Assembly: GCA_035575925.1 (NCBI GenBank)
Contig: DATLXK010000012.1
Location: forward strand, 65,136-129,135
Length of the DNA stretch: 64,000 nucleotides
From: DASWTL01 sp035575925
Lineage (GTDB): Bacteria; Bacteroidota; Bacteroidia; Sphingobacteriales; Sphingobacteriaceae
Reading direction: 5' to 3'
The notes under the pieces are model-generated. The model saw only the letters and a program-made list of their open reading frames with translations. It searched no databases and had not been told where the DNA came from. The position numbers were made by a program, and so were the translations under genes. Shown piece after piece: positions 44,343 to 52,898 of the stretch (position 1 is its first letter; the number at the start of each line of letters is the position of its first letter).

Positions 44343-44834
44343 ATGAAAAAAAATTTACTAACAGCATTTTTCTGCGCCATGTTTCTTTTATTCAAAGCTG
44401 ATGCAAATGGTCAGCAGACTCAAACAAGTAATGTTGCCGTGACCATTGCTACAGTTACTGAATTAACAGCAAATAATACTAACCTTGCTACGTTTGCTTT
44501 TGCAACCGGAGCAGAACTGGAAGCTGGACTTACCCAACCAAATGCGGTATCACTTGCTTTTAAGTCTAATAAAATAACCAAAATTCAAATCAAGGCTCAA
44601 GGAGCAGGAACTTTTACCGGAGGGGCTGGCGATATGCCTGTAAGTGTTATTTCATACAAGAAAAATGGAACAGGAGCATTTGTACCTTTAACATCTACTG
44701 CTGCTGATTTATCTTCTTCACAATCAAAGGGTTCTAGCTCTTTTGGTATAGATTACAAAATTACGCCGGGCTTATCCTATGATCCTGCTTCTGATTACGC
44801 AGTGACTATTGAATATATACTTACACCACAATAA
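44343..44834 (+). CDS. Secreted pilin-like protein A
   Basis: The protein has 163 residues with a signal peptide ending ANGQ. The mature part is a single beta-sandwich-like domain: TSNVAVTIATVTELTAN at the start, AVSLAFKSNKITKIQIKAQG in the middle, and a closing GIDYKITPGLSYDPASDYAV plus a final strand. The next gene shares the same scaffold and end motif. Size, secretion and beta composition resemble DUF4402 or spore-coat-U-like subunits of surface fibres, but no family signature is certain. It forms a cluster with the next two genes. Confidence 0.75.
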   Translation: MKKNLLTAFFCAMFLLFKADANGQQTQTSNVAVTIATVTELTANNTNLATFAFATGAELEAGLTQPNAVSLAFKSNKITKIQIKAQGAGTFTGGAGDMPVSVISYKKNGTGAFVPLTSTAADLSSSQSKGSSSFGIDYKITPGLSYDPASDYAVTIEYILTPQ

Positions 44835-44879
44835 TTGCTTTATTATTCATATGTTATTGTAACTAAGTTTTGTAATAAT

Positions 44880-45401
44880 ATGTTAACTTATAAAATTAAA
44901 AATCGAAAAATATTTGGAGTTCTTTTGTTTTTCGCCTTTAACTGTAGTTTAGTTATGGGGCAGAAAACTTCTACAAGCATAGTTTCAGTTAAAATTCCGG
45001 AGGCATTAAGTCTTTCGGTTTCAGCTGGGAGTACAGTGGATTTTGATTTTACAAATGATTTAACGTTACTTACAACGGGTATTGAAAAGATAAATGCTGT
45101 AACATTGACCTATCAGTCTAATAAACCCTGGTTTCTTAATATAAACGCTACTAATGGTAATTTCAGTGGTGGAGATGGTGCAAATCCGATGCCTTCGTCA
45201 ATTGTTCAGTTTAAAAACCATACGGGCGGAACATACGTGCCTTTATCAACTACTACAGTATCCTTAAGTGGAACAACAGGAGCTAAAAATCCAAAAGGTG
45301 CCAGCACAGTAGGTGTTGATTATAAAATTACTCCCGGGCTTAATTATCCCGCCTCGTCTGATTACTCTATTGGTATCACTTATACTATAAGCACTATATA
45401 A
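44880..45401 (+). CDS. Secreted pilin-like protein B
   Basis: The protein has 173 residues from the ATG at 44880; an earlier TTG in frame gives no better signal. The signal ends VMGQ. It is a paralogue of the upstream protein: VSVKIPEALSLSVSAG, then AVTLTYQSNKPWFLNINA, and GVDYKITPGLNYPASSDYSI followed by a last strand. The two genes are 45 bases apart, and a strong terminator follows this one, so the pair is probably made in excess over the usher-like protein. Exact fold and partners are unproven. Confidence 0.75.
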   Translation: MLTYKIKNRKIFGVLLFFAFNCSLVMGQKTSTSIVSVKIPEALSLSVSAGSTVDFDFTNDLTLLTTGIEKINAVTLTYQSNKPWFLNINATNGNFSGGDGANPMPSSIVQFKNHTGGTYVPLSTTTVSLSGTTGAKNPKGASTVGVDYKITPGLNYPASSDYSIGITYTISTI

Positions 45402-45427
45402 ACGTTAATCGTTTGTTTTCTGGAAGG

Positions 45428-45460
45428 AAAGCTCTGCTAATTGCAAAGCTTTTTTTTTTA
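45428..45460 (+). terminator. Terminator between the pilin-like and usher-like genes
   Basis: AAAGCT-C-TGC pairs with GCA-A-AGCTTT (one mismatch) around TAATT and is followed by ten T. Partial read-through would give high pilin-like and low usher-like expression. Confidence 0.8.
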
Positions 45461-45511
45461 AGCCAATATGTCTGCTCCCGGATTAAATTTACTTTATCTT
45501 TACGCAACACA

Positions 45512-48274
45512 TTGTTATCACAAATACCATATATCAACGGTTTGTTTAGAATTATTGGCTTTGTGTGGTTGATAAGTCCTATGGCTGTTAATGCTCAGCA
45601 GCCATCATTAAACAACAACCATCTGCGGGTTACCTTTTTGAAAGATACCGTTTTGCAAAACGGATCAACCCATAGTTTTAACACTGTTAGAATTGCCAAT
45701 ACCTCTTCAGTAAAACAAGTTTTTGGATTAGAATTAAACCTACCAGAAGGCTGGAACAGCCTTTTCACAAATCGCCAGGTAAATACCGTTGAGCCTGGCC
45801 AAACGCTGGAACTCCCTATTCGGGTTGCTGCACCAAACATTACTTTAAGCAACCAACTCTACGCTATCTCAGTAATTATAACAGATAGTGGCATTGGTGG
45901 AAAAAGTGCTTATACATATGTTGCCCGTGTGCAAGCTAATTCTAAATGGCGCGTATCATTACTAACACCAGATCTTAAACTGGATCGTATTAGTAAAGAA
46001 ACATATTTCCAGTTCAAAATATCGAATACAGGAAATATTACACAGGAATTTACAGTTAACATTAATACACCACTGGACCTGACAATACCAAAACGTAACA
46101 ATAAGTTTAAAGTACGGGCAGGGTCTGATACCATAATCCGTGCTGGGATTATTACTGAAGTCCGCTATTTACAAGAATTTAAGGCGCAGAATATCAGCAT
46201 AGAATTTATTAATAAAGATAAAGAACAACAAACCTTAGTTCAAAAGGTATATAGTAACAATACTTTATTTCGCGAAAATTCTTCAAGATGGTACACCTCT
46301 CCTTTGGCAATCGAACTGGTATCACAAAATTTTAATATCCCGGCGCAACAGGTATATTACATTAATAGTTTTGGGGCATTAGATCTTGAAAAAGGGCGTT
46401 CGTTATCGTTTAATTTCCGTTCAGATGATTTTTATACTGAAAATAGTGGCGCAACACGGTATGCTAATATTAACTATATAACTAAACGCTGGAATATCTC
46501 TGTTGGAGATCAAACGGAATTCAGTAATTTTTTAATAGATGGCTTTGGAAGCCGGATTCAATACAGATCCCCGAATGGATATCAATTTAGTGCTCTCGGA
46601 GTTAAAAGCAGACTGGGAAATGCAAATCAGTTTAGCGTTACACAAGAATATCCCATAGGGAAAGATGCCACATTAATAAATAAAACCCTCGCAAACCTGG
46701 ATATTGGATCCCATGTTAATAGCTTCTCAAATATTGCTGAGTACAATAAGGTTTTTGAAAAATTTGGCGATCTGGCACTCATAGGCGGCTACGGTTTAGA
46801 GACTATTGATCTCCCTGCATTTAAAGATGAAATTAACGGGCAAACAGCAGGTCTCCGATATAATTATAATTCACCTGTTTTTATTGCCCGAACTACCAAT
46901 AGTATAACAACCCGTGACTTTCCGGGGCTGGAGCGAGGAGTTAAAAGATCATCAAACGAAATTCGCTTTCCGCTAAAAAATTATTTTGCAGGGGCAGTAG
47001 CTGATTATAATGACCGATCTGTTAGCACGTTAGATTCCAGCAGGTTTATTTATTTATTTGGCGGAAAAACCAGTGAATATGGATTGCGTACCGGTTACAG
47101 CAAAGAAAGAAATAACTTAACCCTAACTGCCACGGTTGTTGATCAATTACAAGACAGTATCACAAGCACTCCTTTTAAGTCTTACAAACTGAATCTAAAC
47201 TCCGGGTTGGCTATCTCAAAAGCTTTTGGGTTATCATTCTCCGCAAATATCGCACAAAGTTTATCGCCGGCTTTTCCACAACTTAAGCATGTTTATGCAA
47301 TGAACGCCTTCGGGTCGGTTCAATCGAGCGGGTTAGGTGTGAGCTTCAGATATGATAAAGGACCTATGTACTATTCAGAATTACTCTCCTTCTACGAATC
47401 AGAAGTTCAAACTAATAGATACCAGATTTCACCGTACATTGAAAGAAGTTTTTTAAAATCCGCGTTAGTAGCCCGGATGGAATTTAATTATGCAGAAGAT
47501 ATTACCAGTAAAACAAAAAATTATCTTGCAAGAATGGATGTTAATGTAGATCTGAATAAGAGGGGTTTATCATTACGTTTTTATGGAAATCATGATTTTG
47601 GAAACCAAAATGCCCTGAATTCCTTAAACATGAGCATCAAAAAAAACATCACTCTTCCATTAGTTGGTTTGCAAAAATACCGCACTTTAAAAGTGGTTCT
47701 TTTTAAAGATAATAATAACAATAATGTTTTCGATTTGAAGGACGAAGCCATTCCCGAAGCAAACATCAGGATTGGCAGCCAGTACTTCGCAACAGGAAAA
47801 AATGGGGAGGCTACCTATAAAAATATCAAATCAGGTGATTATTCCATCGACTTGGGGCAGGTAACAAGCATTCGGGGCTGGAAAGCAAGGAACGGTTTTA
47901 AGCCAACTATTTCCGTTACCCAAAATGAAACGGTGTATATTCCTTTTCAAAAGAGCAAATTTTTATCCGGCCGTTTAAATTTAGTTAAAGATGCGCTGAG
48001 TAAAATTCAATTCAGTTCTTCTAATATCCGTATTACAGCCATAAGCTCAAAAGGCGAATCTTATACAACATTAACAAATGAAGATGGTGCGTTCTTCATG
48101 AACCTTTCTGAAGATACTTACTTAGTTCAAGTTAATGCTAACGTGTTTAATGAGCAGTTTAGGGTACTTCAGGAAACATTTAATGCCGACCTCGTAAATA
48201 AACCCGAAGAAACTATAATATTCGAAATCCGGGAGCGGAAGCGCGAAATAAATATAAGGAAGCCAACTCAATAA
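45512..48274 (+). CDS. Usher-like outer-membrane protein with Ig-like ends
   Basis: About 920 residues from a TTG at 45512, which places the start after the terminator and gives a 29-residue signal ending VNAQ; the frame is open back to a TTG at 45413, inside which the terminator would lie. Two Ig/NEW3-like domains come first (LEQ-type motifs such as NTSSVKQVFGLELNLPEGW and EPGQTLELPIRVAAPN). A long region of alternating strands (about 250-720) looks like a large barrel. Two small C-terminal domains follow, the first opening with the calcium-binding-like KDNNNNNVFDLKDEAIPEA. The order recalls fimbrial ushers, but no chaperone gene is nearby. Confidence 0.7.
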   Translation: MLSQIPYINGLFRIIGFVWLISPMAVNAQQPSLNNNHLRVTFLKDTVLQNGSTHSFNTVRIANTSSVKQVFGLELNLPEGWNSLFTNRQVNTVEPGQTLELPIRVAAPNITLSNQLYAISVIITDSGIGGKSAYTYVARVQANSKWRVSLLTPDLKLDRISKETYFQFKISNTGNITQEFTVNINTPLDLTIPKRNNKFKVRAGSDTIIRAGIITEVRYLQEFKAQNISIEFINKDKEQQTLVQKVYSNNTLFRENSSRWYTSPLAIELVSQNFNIPAQQVYYINSFGALDLEKGRSLSFNFRSDDFYTENSGATRYANINYITKRWNISVGDQTEFSNFLIDGFGSRIQYRSPNGYQFSALGVKSRLGNANQFSVTQEYPIGKDATLINKTLANLDIGSHVNSFSNIAEYNKVFEKFGDLALIGGYGLETIDLPAFKDEINGQTAGLRYNYNSPVFIARTTNSITTRDFPGLERGVKRSSNEIRFPLKNYFAGAVADYNDRSVSTLDSSRFIYLFGGKTSEYGLRTGYSKERNNLTLTATVVDQLQDSITSTPFKSYKLNLNSGLAISKAFGLSFSANIAQSLSPAFPQLKHVYAMNAFGSVQSSGLGVSFRYDKGPMYYSELLSFYESEVQTNRYQISPYIERSFLKSALVARMEFNYAEDITSKTKNYLARMDVNVDLNKRGLSLRFYGNHDFGNQNALNSLNMSIKKNITLPLVGLQKYRTLKVVLFKDNNNNNVFDLKDEAIPEANIRIGSQYFATGKNGEATYKNIKSGDYSIDLGQVTSIRGWKARNGFKPTISVTQNETVYIPFQKSKFLSGRLNLVKDALSKIQFSSSNIRITAISSKGESYTTLTNEDGAFFMNLSEDTYLVQVNANVFNEQFRVLQETFNADLVNKPEETIIFEIRERKREINIRKPTQ

Positions 48275-48291
48275 TAAAATTACAGGAAATG

Positions 48292-49287
48292 TTAAACATT
48301 AATGGCTTTCCATAAGAGGTCCTTTAGATTATCAAGGCCCTTTTGCGCAACTGAAGAGATGAAAATAGTTGAAACGTTTGGTAAATCCTTTTTCATTTCT
48401 GCCATAAGTTCCTCATCCAGAAGATCAGATTTCGTAATAGCCAGAACCCGTGGCTTGTGCATAAGCTCAGGATTATACTCTTCAAGTTCATACAGAAGAA
48501 TACTATATTCCTCTGTAACAGCCCGGCTGGTGTCTGCCGGTATCATGAATAACAACACTGAATTACGCTCAATATGTCTCAGAAAACGAAACCCTAAACC
48601 TTTTCCTTTTGAAGCCCCTTCAATAATTCCGGGAATATCTGCCATAACAAATGATTTGCCATCCCGATAGGCAACAATACCCAGATTGGGAACTAAGGTG
48701 GTAAATGCATAGTCAGCAATTTCGGGTTTAGCAGCAGAAACTACTGATAATAAAGTTGATTTGCCGGCATTGGGAAAACCTACTAAGCCCACATCTGCAA
48801 GTACCTTTAATTCAAGTACCATCCACTCTTCTTTTCCGGGTTCGCCCGGCTGCGAAAAACGTGGAGTTTGCAGGGTTGATGTTTTAAAATGCCAATTTCC
48901 AAGGCCTCCCCGACCTCCCGGAGTTAAAATTCTTGTTTCGCCATCCTTTGTGATCTCAAAAATCACTTCTCCGGTTTCTGCATCTTTTGCTATAGTTCCA
49001 AGTGGCACCTCCAGTATTTCATCTTTTCCGGATCTTCCGCTTTTTAACGAACTGGCTCCTGCCTGGCCATCTTCTGCTATAACATGTTTGCGGTATTTAA
49101 GATGCAGCAATGTCCATAACTGACTATTTCCTTTTAAAGTGATATGGCCTCCCCGCCCGCCGTCTCCTCCATCCGGGCCACCGTTTGCGTTCTGTTTATC
49201 CCGATGTAAGTGAGCGGAGCCGCCGCCGCCATGACCTGAACGACAACAAATTTTTACATAATCAACAAAATTAGAACCCTGAGACAT
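48292..49287 (-). CDS. obgE: Obg GTPase
   Basis: The protein has 331 residues. The glycine-rich Obg fold (RSGHGGGGSAHLHRDK, GGPDGGDGGRGGH) precedes the G domain with GFPNAGKSTLL, DIPGIIEGASKGKGLG and ITKSDLLDE. It takes part in 50S ribosome assembly and stress signalling. The C-terminal OCT domain found in some bacteria is absent, as is usual for Bacteroidota. It follows adk on the same strand with a terminator in between. Confidence 0.96.
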   Translation of the reverse strand: MSQGSNFVDYVKICCRSGHGGGGSAHLHRDKQNANGGPDGGDGGRGGHITLKGNSQLWTLLHLKYRKHVIAEDGQAGASSLKSGRSGKDEILEVPLGTIAKDAETGEVIFEITKDGETRILTPGGRGGLGNWHFKTSTLQTPRFSQPGEPGKEEWMVLELKVLADVGLVGFPNAGKSTLLSVVSAAKPEIADYAFTTLVPNLGIVAYRDGKSFVMADIPGIIEGASKGKGLGFRFLRHIERNSVLLFMIPADTSRAVTEEYSILLYELEEYNPELMHKPRVLAITKSDLLDEELMAEMKKDLPNVSTIFISSVAQKGLDNLKDLLWKAINV

Positions 49288-49321
49288 ATATGGAATTAAT
49301 TCACACTCAATATCAATTTAC

Positions 49322-49349
49322 AAAAAAAGCGAGCTGATACCTGCTCGCT
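49322..49349 (-). terminator. Terminator after adk
   Basis: AGCGAGC and GCTCGCT form a seven-base stem with an eight-base loop, followed on the minus strand by seven T. It lies about 30 bases past the adk stop codon. Confidence 0.85.
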
Positions 49350-49379
49350 ACATATTACCTTGATGGATATGTTGCCCTA

Positions 49380-49958
49380 TTATACCTTTATATTTTCAAC
49401 CTCCTGACAAACCAAGCCAAATATATCATCAATGCTTCCTATTCCATTTATGCTGCAAAACTTATCTTGCTGCTTGTAATAATTAGCTACAGGGGCAGTT
49501 TTAGAATTATATTCTACAATTCGTTTTCGGATAATCTCAGGATTGGCATCATCCAAACGTCCCGAGTCTTTTCCTCTTATAAGTAATCTTCTTTCAAGTT
49601 CATCATCATTAACTTCAAGAGCTACCATACAAGCTATTTGAGTATTTTTTGATTTTAAAAGCTCGTCTAAGGCCTCAGCTTGTGCTACTGTTCTTGGAAA
49701 GCCGTCAAAAATAAATCCGTTGGCACTTTTATTTACATCAAGTTTATTACTGATCATACCAATAACCACTTCATCAGGAACCAGAATACCCTGATCCATT
49801 AATTTTTTTGCCTCAAGTCCAAGTTCAGTTCCCTGGGATATTTCGTTCCTAAGCAAATCACCGGTTGATAAATGAATGAGCTGGTACTTGTCAATCAATT
49901 TTTGCGACTGGGTACCCTTGCCGGCTCCCGGAGGTCCAAACAAAACTATGTTTAGCAT
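49380..49958 (-). CDS. adk: Adenylate kinase
   Basis: The protein has 192 residues: P-loop GPPGAGKGTQSQ, NMP-binding region with STGDLLRNEI, FDGFPRT and the short LID RLLIRGKDSGRLDD. The short LID without zinc-binding Cys is typical for Bacteroidota. It interconverts ATP plus AMP and 2 ADP. Adk next to obgE is a common order in this phylum. Confidence 0.97.
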   Translation of the reverse strand: MLNIVLFGPPGAGKGTQSQKLIDKYQLIHLSTGDLLRNEISQGTELGLEAKKLMDQGILVPDEVVIGMISNKLDVNKSANGFIFDGFPRTVAQAEALDELLKSKNTQIACMVALEVNDDELERRLLIRGKDSGRLDDANPEIIRKRIVEYNSKTAPVANYYKQQDKFCSINGIGSIDDIFGLVCQEVENIKV

Positions 49959-49977
49959 TCGTGATATTTTTAAAATT

Positions 49978-50013
49978 TAAAAGCCTTTCCGAAAATTGGG
50001 GCGAAAAGGCTTT
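49978..50013 (-). terminator. Terminator after tRNA-Arg
   Basis: On the minus strand AAAGCCTTTTCG pairs with CGGAAAGGCTTT, then TTAAATTTT. It lies between the tRNA 3' end and adk. Confidence 0.75.
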
Positions 50014-50023
50014 GTTAATAACT

Positions 50024-50098
50024 GTGCACTTGAAGGGAGTCGAACCCCTAACCTCCTGATCCGTAGTCAGGTGCTCTATCCAATTAAGCTACAAGTGC
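50024..50098 (-). tRNA. tRNA-Arg (ACG)
   Basis: The minus-strand cloverleaf has acceptor stem GCACTTG/CAAGTGC, D arm with AGCTTAATTGGATAGAGC, anticodon stem CCTGA/TCAGG around CTACGGA with anticodon ACG, and T arm AGGGG-TTCGACT-CCCTT. The first anticodon base is expected to be edited to inosine. CCA is not encoded. Confidence 0.97.
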
Positions 50099-50114
50099 CT
50101 GAAGAATTGGACTG

Positions 50115-50122
50115 CAAAGATA
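50115..50122 (-). promoter_or_regulatory. -7 promoter motif of tRNA-Arg
   Basis: On the minus strand TATCTTTG fits TAnnTTTG exactly and ends 17 bases before the tRNA 5' end, the same distance as at tRNA-Cys. Confidence 0.65.
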
Positions 50123-50180
50123 TAGTTTCTTTTTAAAACGTATAAACTTTTGTAAAATATGGTACTGATACTTGTTTCAA

Positions 50181-51158
50181 TTATTTTTTATCTTTTGAAG
50201 CAGGCTTTGAAATAGACTCGCGCATATCGGTATCGGCCTTAAGGTTCTGCATTTTGTAATAATCCATAATCCCTAAATTACCACTTCTGAACGCTTCAGC
50301 CATTGCCATAGGTATTTGAGCCTCTGCTTCGATTACCTTAGCCCTTGCTTCCTGAGCCTTTGCACGCATTTCCTGCTCAGAAGCTACAGCCATAGCCCGG
50401 CGCTCTTCAGCTCTTGCCTGGGCAACCTTTAAATCTGCTTCAGCCTGATCAGTTTGGAGTTTTGCGCCAATATTATCGCCAATATCTATATCTGCAATGT
50501 CAATAGATAGGATCTCGAATGCGGTTCCGCTATCCAATCCTTTTCCCAAAACTGTTTTAGAAATACGATCGGGATTTTCTAAAACCTCTTTATGATTTAC
50601 AGCCGATCCGATTGTAGTTACAATACCTTCTCCAACACGGGCCAGAATGGTTTCTTCGCCAGCTCCGCCCACTAACTGATTGATATTAGCACGGACCGTT
50701 ACACGAGCTTTTGCTACTAACTGAATGCCGTCTTTTGCAACGGCCGCTACCGGTGGGGTGTTAATAACCCTGGGATTTACGGATAGCTGCACGGCATCAA
50801 ATACATCGCGTCCAGCCAGATCTATTGCTGTAGCCAGTTTAAAATCGAGTGGTATATTCGCTTTATCGGCAGAAATAAGAGCCTTTATTACGTTGTTAAC
50901 ATTCCCTCCGGCCAGGTAATGTGTTTCAATATCATTAGAAGTAATATTTAAACCTGCCTTGGTAGATATAATCATGGCGTTTACAACCAATGAAGGTGAA
51001 ACTTTTCTCAGCCTCATCAATACAAGATTTAAAAGATTAATTTTTACCCCTGATAGTTGTGCGGTAAACCAAAGATTAATTGGTAAGATATATAAAAACA
51101 AAAATAAGGCTATTATTGACCCTACAACAACAAAAATAAGGTATGCTGGATTCTCCAT
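50181..51158 (-). CDS. floA: Flotillin-like protein FloA
   Basis: The protein has 325 residues with one N-terminal membrane hairpin (LIFVVVGSIIALFLFLYILP), an SPFH domain (SVNPRVINTPPVAAVAKDGI) and a C-terminal Ala/Glu-rich coiled coil (AQARAEERRAMAVASEQEMR). FloA proteins organise ordered membrane patches; they are named for their role in Bacillus. It stands alone between tRNA-Arg and a sugar reductase gene. Confidence 0.95.
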   Translation of the reverse strand: MENPAYLIFVVVGSIIALFLFLYILPINLWFTAQLSGVKINLLNLVLMRLRKVSPSLVVNAMIISTKAGLNITSNDIETHYLAGGNVNNVIKALISADKANIPLDFKLATAIDLAGRDVFDAVQLSVNPRVINTPPVAAVAKDGIQLVAKARVTVRANINQLVGGAGEETILARVGEGIVTTIGSAVNHKEVLENPDRISKTVLGKGLDSGTAFEILSIDIADIDIGDNIGAKLQTDQAEADLKVAQARAEERRAMAVASEQEMRAKAQEARAKVIEAEAQIPMAMAEAFRSGNLGIMDYYKMQNLKADTDMRESISKPASKDKK

Positions 51159-51218
51159 AGTGTATTAAATTCAATAATTTAAGTCTGAGTAAAATTCTTT
51201 TTAAATATAGATAATAAA

Positions 51219-52121
51219 TTAAACTTTAAGCTGATCGTCTAAAATCGCAAGCCCTTCTTTAAATGAATGTGGCTTGTATCCTAATTCGCTAATGGTTTTA
51301 TCAAGTATGAACCCTGTTTTTTTTGGTCTTTTTGCGGGTTGGTTAAGAATATCTGATGAAATAGGATTAATCAAATTTTTGTTAAGCTGCCAATAGTCTG
51401 CAACCTGCTGTACGATTTCTATAACATTCATAAAATCCTTTCCCGATGCATTATAAATGCCTTCAGCTTGTTTTTCAACTGCTAAAATACAACATTGAGC
51501 TAAATCTTCAGCAAGTGTTGGCATGCGCCATTGATCGTTTACCACATTAATCGGCTCACCTTTTTCGAGTGCAGATTTTGCCCATAACACAATATTTGTA
51601 CGGCTCATGTCGGTTATAACTCCATAAACTATTATAGTACGAAGTATCGCCGCTCTAACTGCAGAGCCCTGAATTATTTTTTCAGAGTTGAGCTTGGACT
51701 GCCCATAATAACTAACAGGATGAGGTTCATCCGTTTCAGTATAAGGCCCGGCTTCTCCGTCAAAAATGAAGTCCGTAGATAAATGTACCAGGTGTATATT
51801 CAGAATCTGACAAATATTAACTATAGTTTGAACAGCGTCCACATTTAACGCAGCACATGTTTGCTGATCGTTTTCACAAGCGTCCACATTAGTCATCGCC
51901 GCAGTATGAATGATACTATCTGGATGATATTTTTCTAAAACAGATTTTACCTGCCCGGAATTACAAATATCAAGCTCTTCGTATATATACCCAGTAGTTA
52001 TTTGGTGACGATTTTTGCCTTTAGAAGTAGCAATAAGGTTGAATGCTTTTGTTTTAAGAATAAGGTCGGTTATTTTTTGACCTAGTAATCCATTACTGCC
52101 CGTAACAAGAATAGTTTTCAT
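51219..52121 (-). CDS. RmlD-like dTDP-sugar reductase (SDR family)
   Basis: The protein has 300 residues with the Rossmann motif TGSNGLLGQK, HTAAMTNVDACENDQ, LSTDFIFDGEAGPYTETD and the catalytic YYGQSKLNSEK. This is the extended SDR layout of dTDP-4-dehydrorhamnose reductase (RmlD). No other rhamnose gene is nearby, so it could act on a different nucleotide sugar, or belong to the methionine adenosyltransferase beta-like group of the same fold. Confidence 0.87.
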   Translation of the reverse strand: MKTILVTGSNGLLGQKITDLILKTKAFNLIATSKGKNRHQITTGYIYEELDICNSGQVKSVLEKYHPDSIIHTAAMTNVDACENDQQTCAALNVDAVQTIVNICQILNIHLVHLSTDFIFDGEAGPYTETDEPHPVSYYGQSKLNSEKIIQGSAVRAAILRTIIVYGVITDMSRTNIVLWAKSALEKGEPINVVNDQWRMPTLAEDLAQCCILAVEKQAEGIYNASGKDFMNVIEIVQQVADYWQLNKNLINPISSDILNQPAKRPKKTGFILDKTISELGYKPHSFKEGLAILDDQLKV

Positions 52122-52161
52122 GCTTCAAAGAAGTAAATTATTTATAATCTTTTTATTTAAA

Positions 52162-52374
52162 TTATATTTTTCTTCTTTTCTTACGCGAATAAGCTACTAA
52201 AATAACCAATACTATTAAACCGATTATCCCAAATAACCACCACTGTTCACTGAAGTTTTTATTTGTTCCGGCATTATTACTCAAATCGCTATCTACCACG
52301 TTTTGGGCGTGTACAATTATGTGAGTAAGGAAAATAGCTGCAAAAAACAACAGGCTATATTTAATTGATTTCAT
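52162..52374 (-). CDS. Small signal-plus-membrane protein, paralogue 1
   Basis: The protein has 70 residues: a signal peptide ending VHAQ, a short acidic spacer (VVDSDLSNNAGTN), one membrane helix after SEQWWLFG, and a basic tail (SRKKRRKI) that fixes the C-terminus in the cytosol. It shares this layout and the pattern VDxDxSxN with the next gene upstream (52456). The pair looks like a small duplicated family. No function is known to me. Confidence 0.7.
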   Translation of the reverse strand: MKSIKYSLLFFAAIFLTHIIVHAQNVVDSDLSNNAGTNKNFSEQWWLFGIIGLIVLVILVAYSRKKRRKI

Positions 52375-52455
52375 TAATGTTAAATTAATTGATTAAAGAA
52401 ACTGCCTTTAATATCTATAAAGATAATTCAAGACAGCTTCTATCCTTAAAGAAGA

Positions 52456-52713
52456 TTACACATCACGTCTGCTTCCGCCTCTGGTAATTGCTATTATAAT
52501 AACAATAAACACAGCTACTCCAACAACCCAAACCCAAGGTTGTGCATACCACATTCCTCCTCCATCATTGGTACTAATATCAACGTCAACCTTTTCTGGA
52601 ACTGTTTGAGCAAATACTTGCACAGAAGTTAAAAAACTTCCAATGGTAAGTAACGCTGTAAAGATCATTTTTTGCATTAAATTCATAGATTTTGTGTTTG
52701 TGAATTGTTTCAT
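52456..52713 (-). CDS. Small signal-plus-membrane protein, paralogue 2
   Basis: The protein has 85 residues (76 if the second Met, nine codons in, is used). It has a signal ending VFAQ, the spacer VDVDISTNDGGG, tryptophans in MWYAQPWVWVVG leading into a membrane helix, and a basic end (TRGGSRRDV). It is clearly related in design to the 70-residue neighbour 81 bases downstream. Its start region faces the atpD promoter. Confidence 0.7.
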   Translation of the reverse strand: MKQFTNTKSMNLMQKMIFTALLTIGSFLTSVQVFAQTVPEKVDVDISTNDGGGMWYAQPWVWVVGVAVFIVIIIAITRGGSRRDV

Positions 52714-52799
52714 GTTTGTGGTTTTTAAGGTTTAAGTGTTTATTATTTTTTATTTAAAATTAAAGAATTAATAACGTAACAGATTTTCTTTATTAAGTG

Positions 52800-52829
52800 T
52801 TTGATTTTAGCAGATAAAGCGTATTTTTG
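52800..52829 (+). promoter_or_regulatory. atpD promoter (-33 and -7 motifs)
   Basis: TTTG at 52800 and TATTTTTG at 52822, 18 bases apart, match the Bacteroidota consensus TTTG and TAnnTTTG. The leader to the atpD ATG would be about 65 bases and contains a small stem CAGAC/GTCTG. Confidence 0.75.
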
Positions 52830-52898
52830 CAGACCAAAAAAGACGTCTGTTTATACAGTTGCAAATTAAACATTATTTAAAATTTATTTTACTAATAT

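Noticed and set aside
52829..52860. Riboswitch or attenuator in the atpD leader
   Set aside because: Only a five-base stem is visible, too weak for a specific call.
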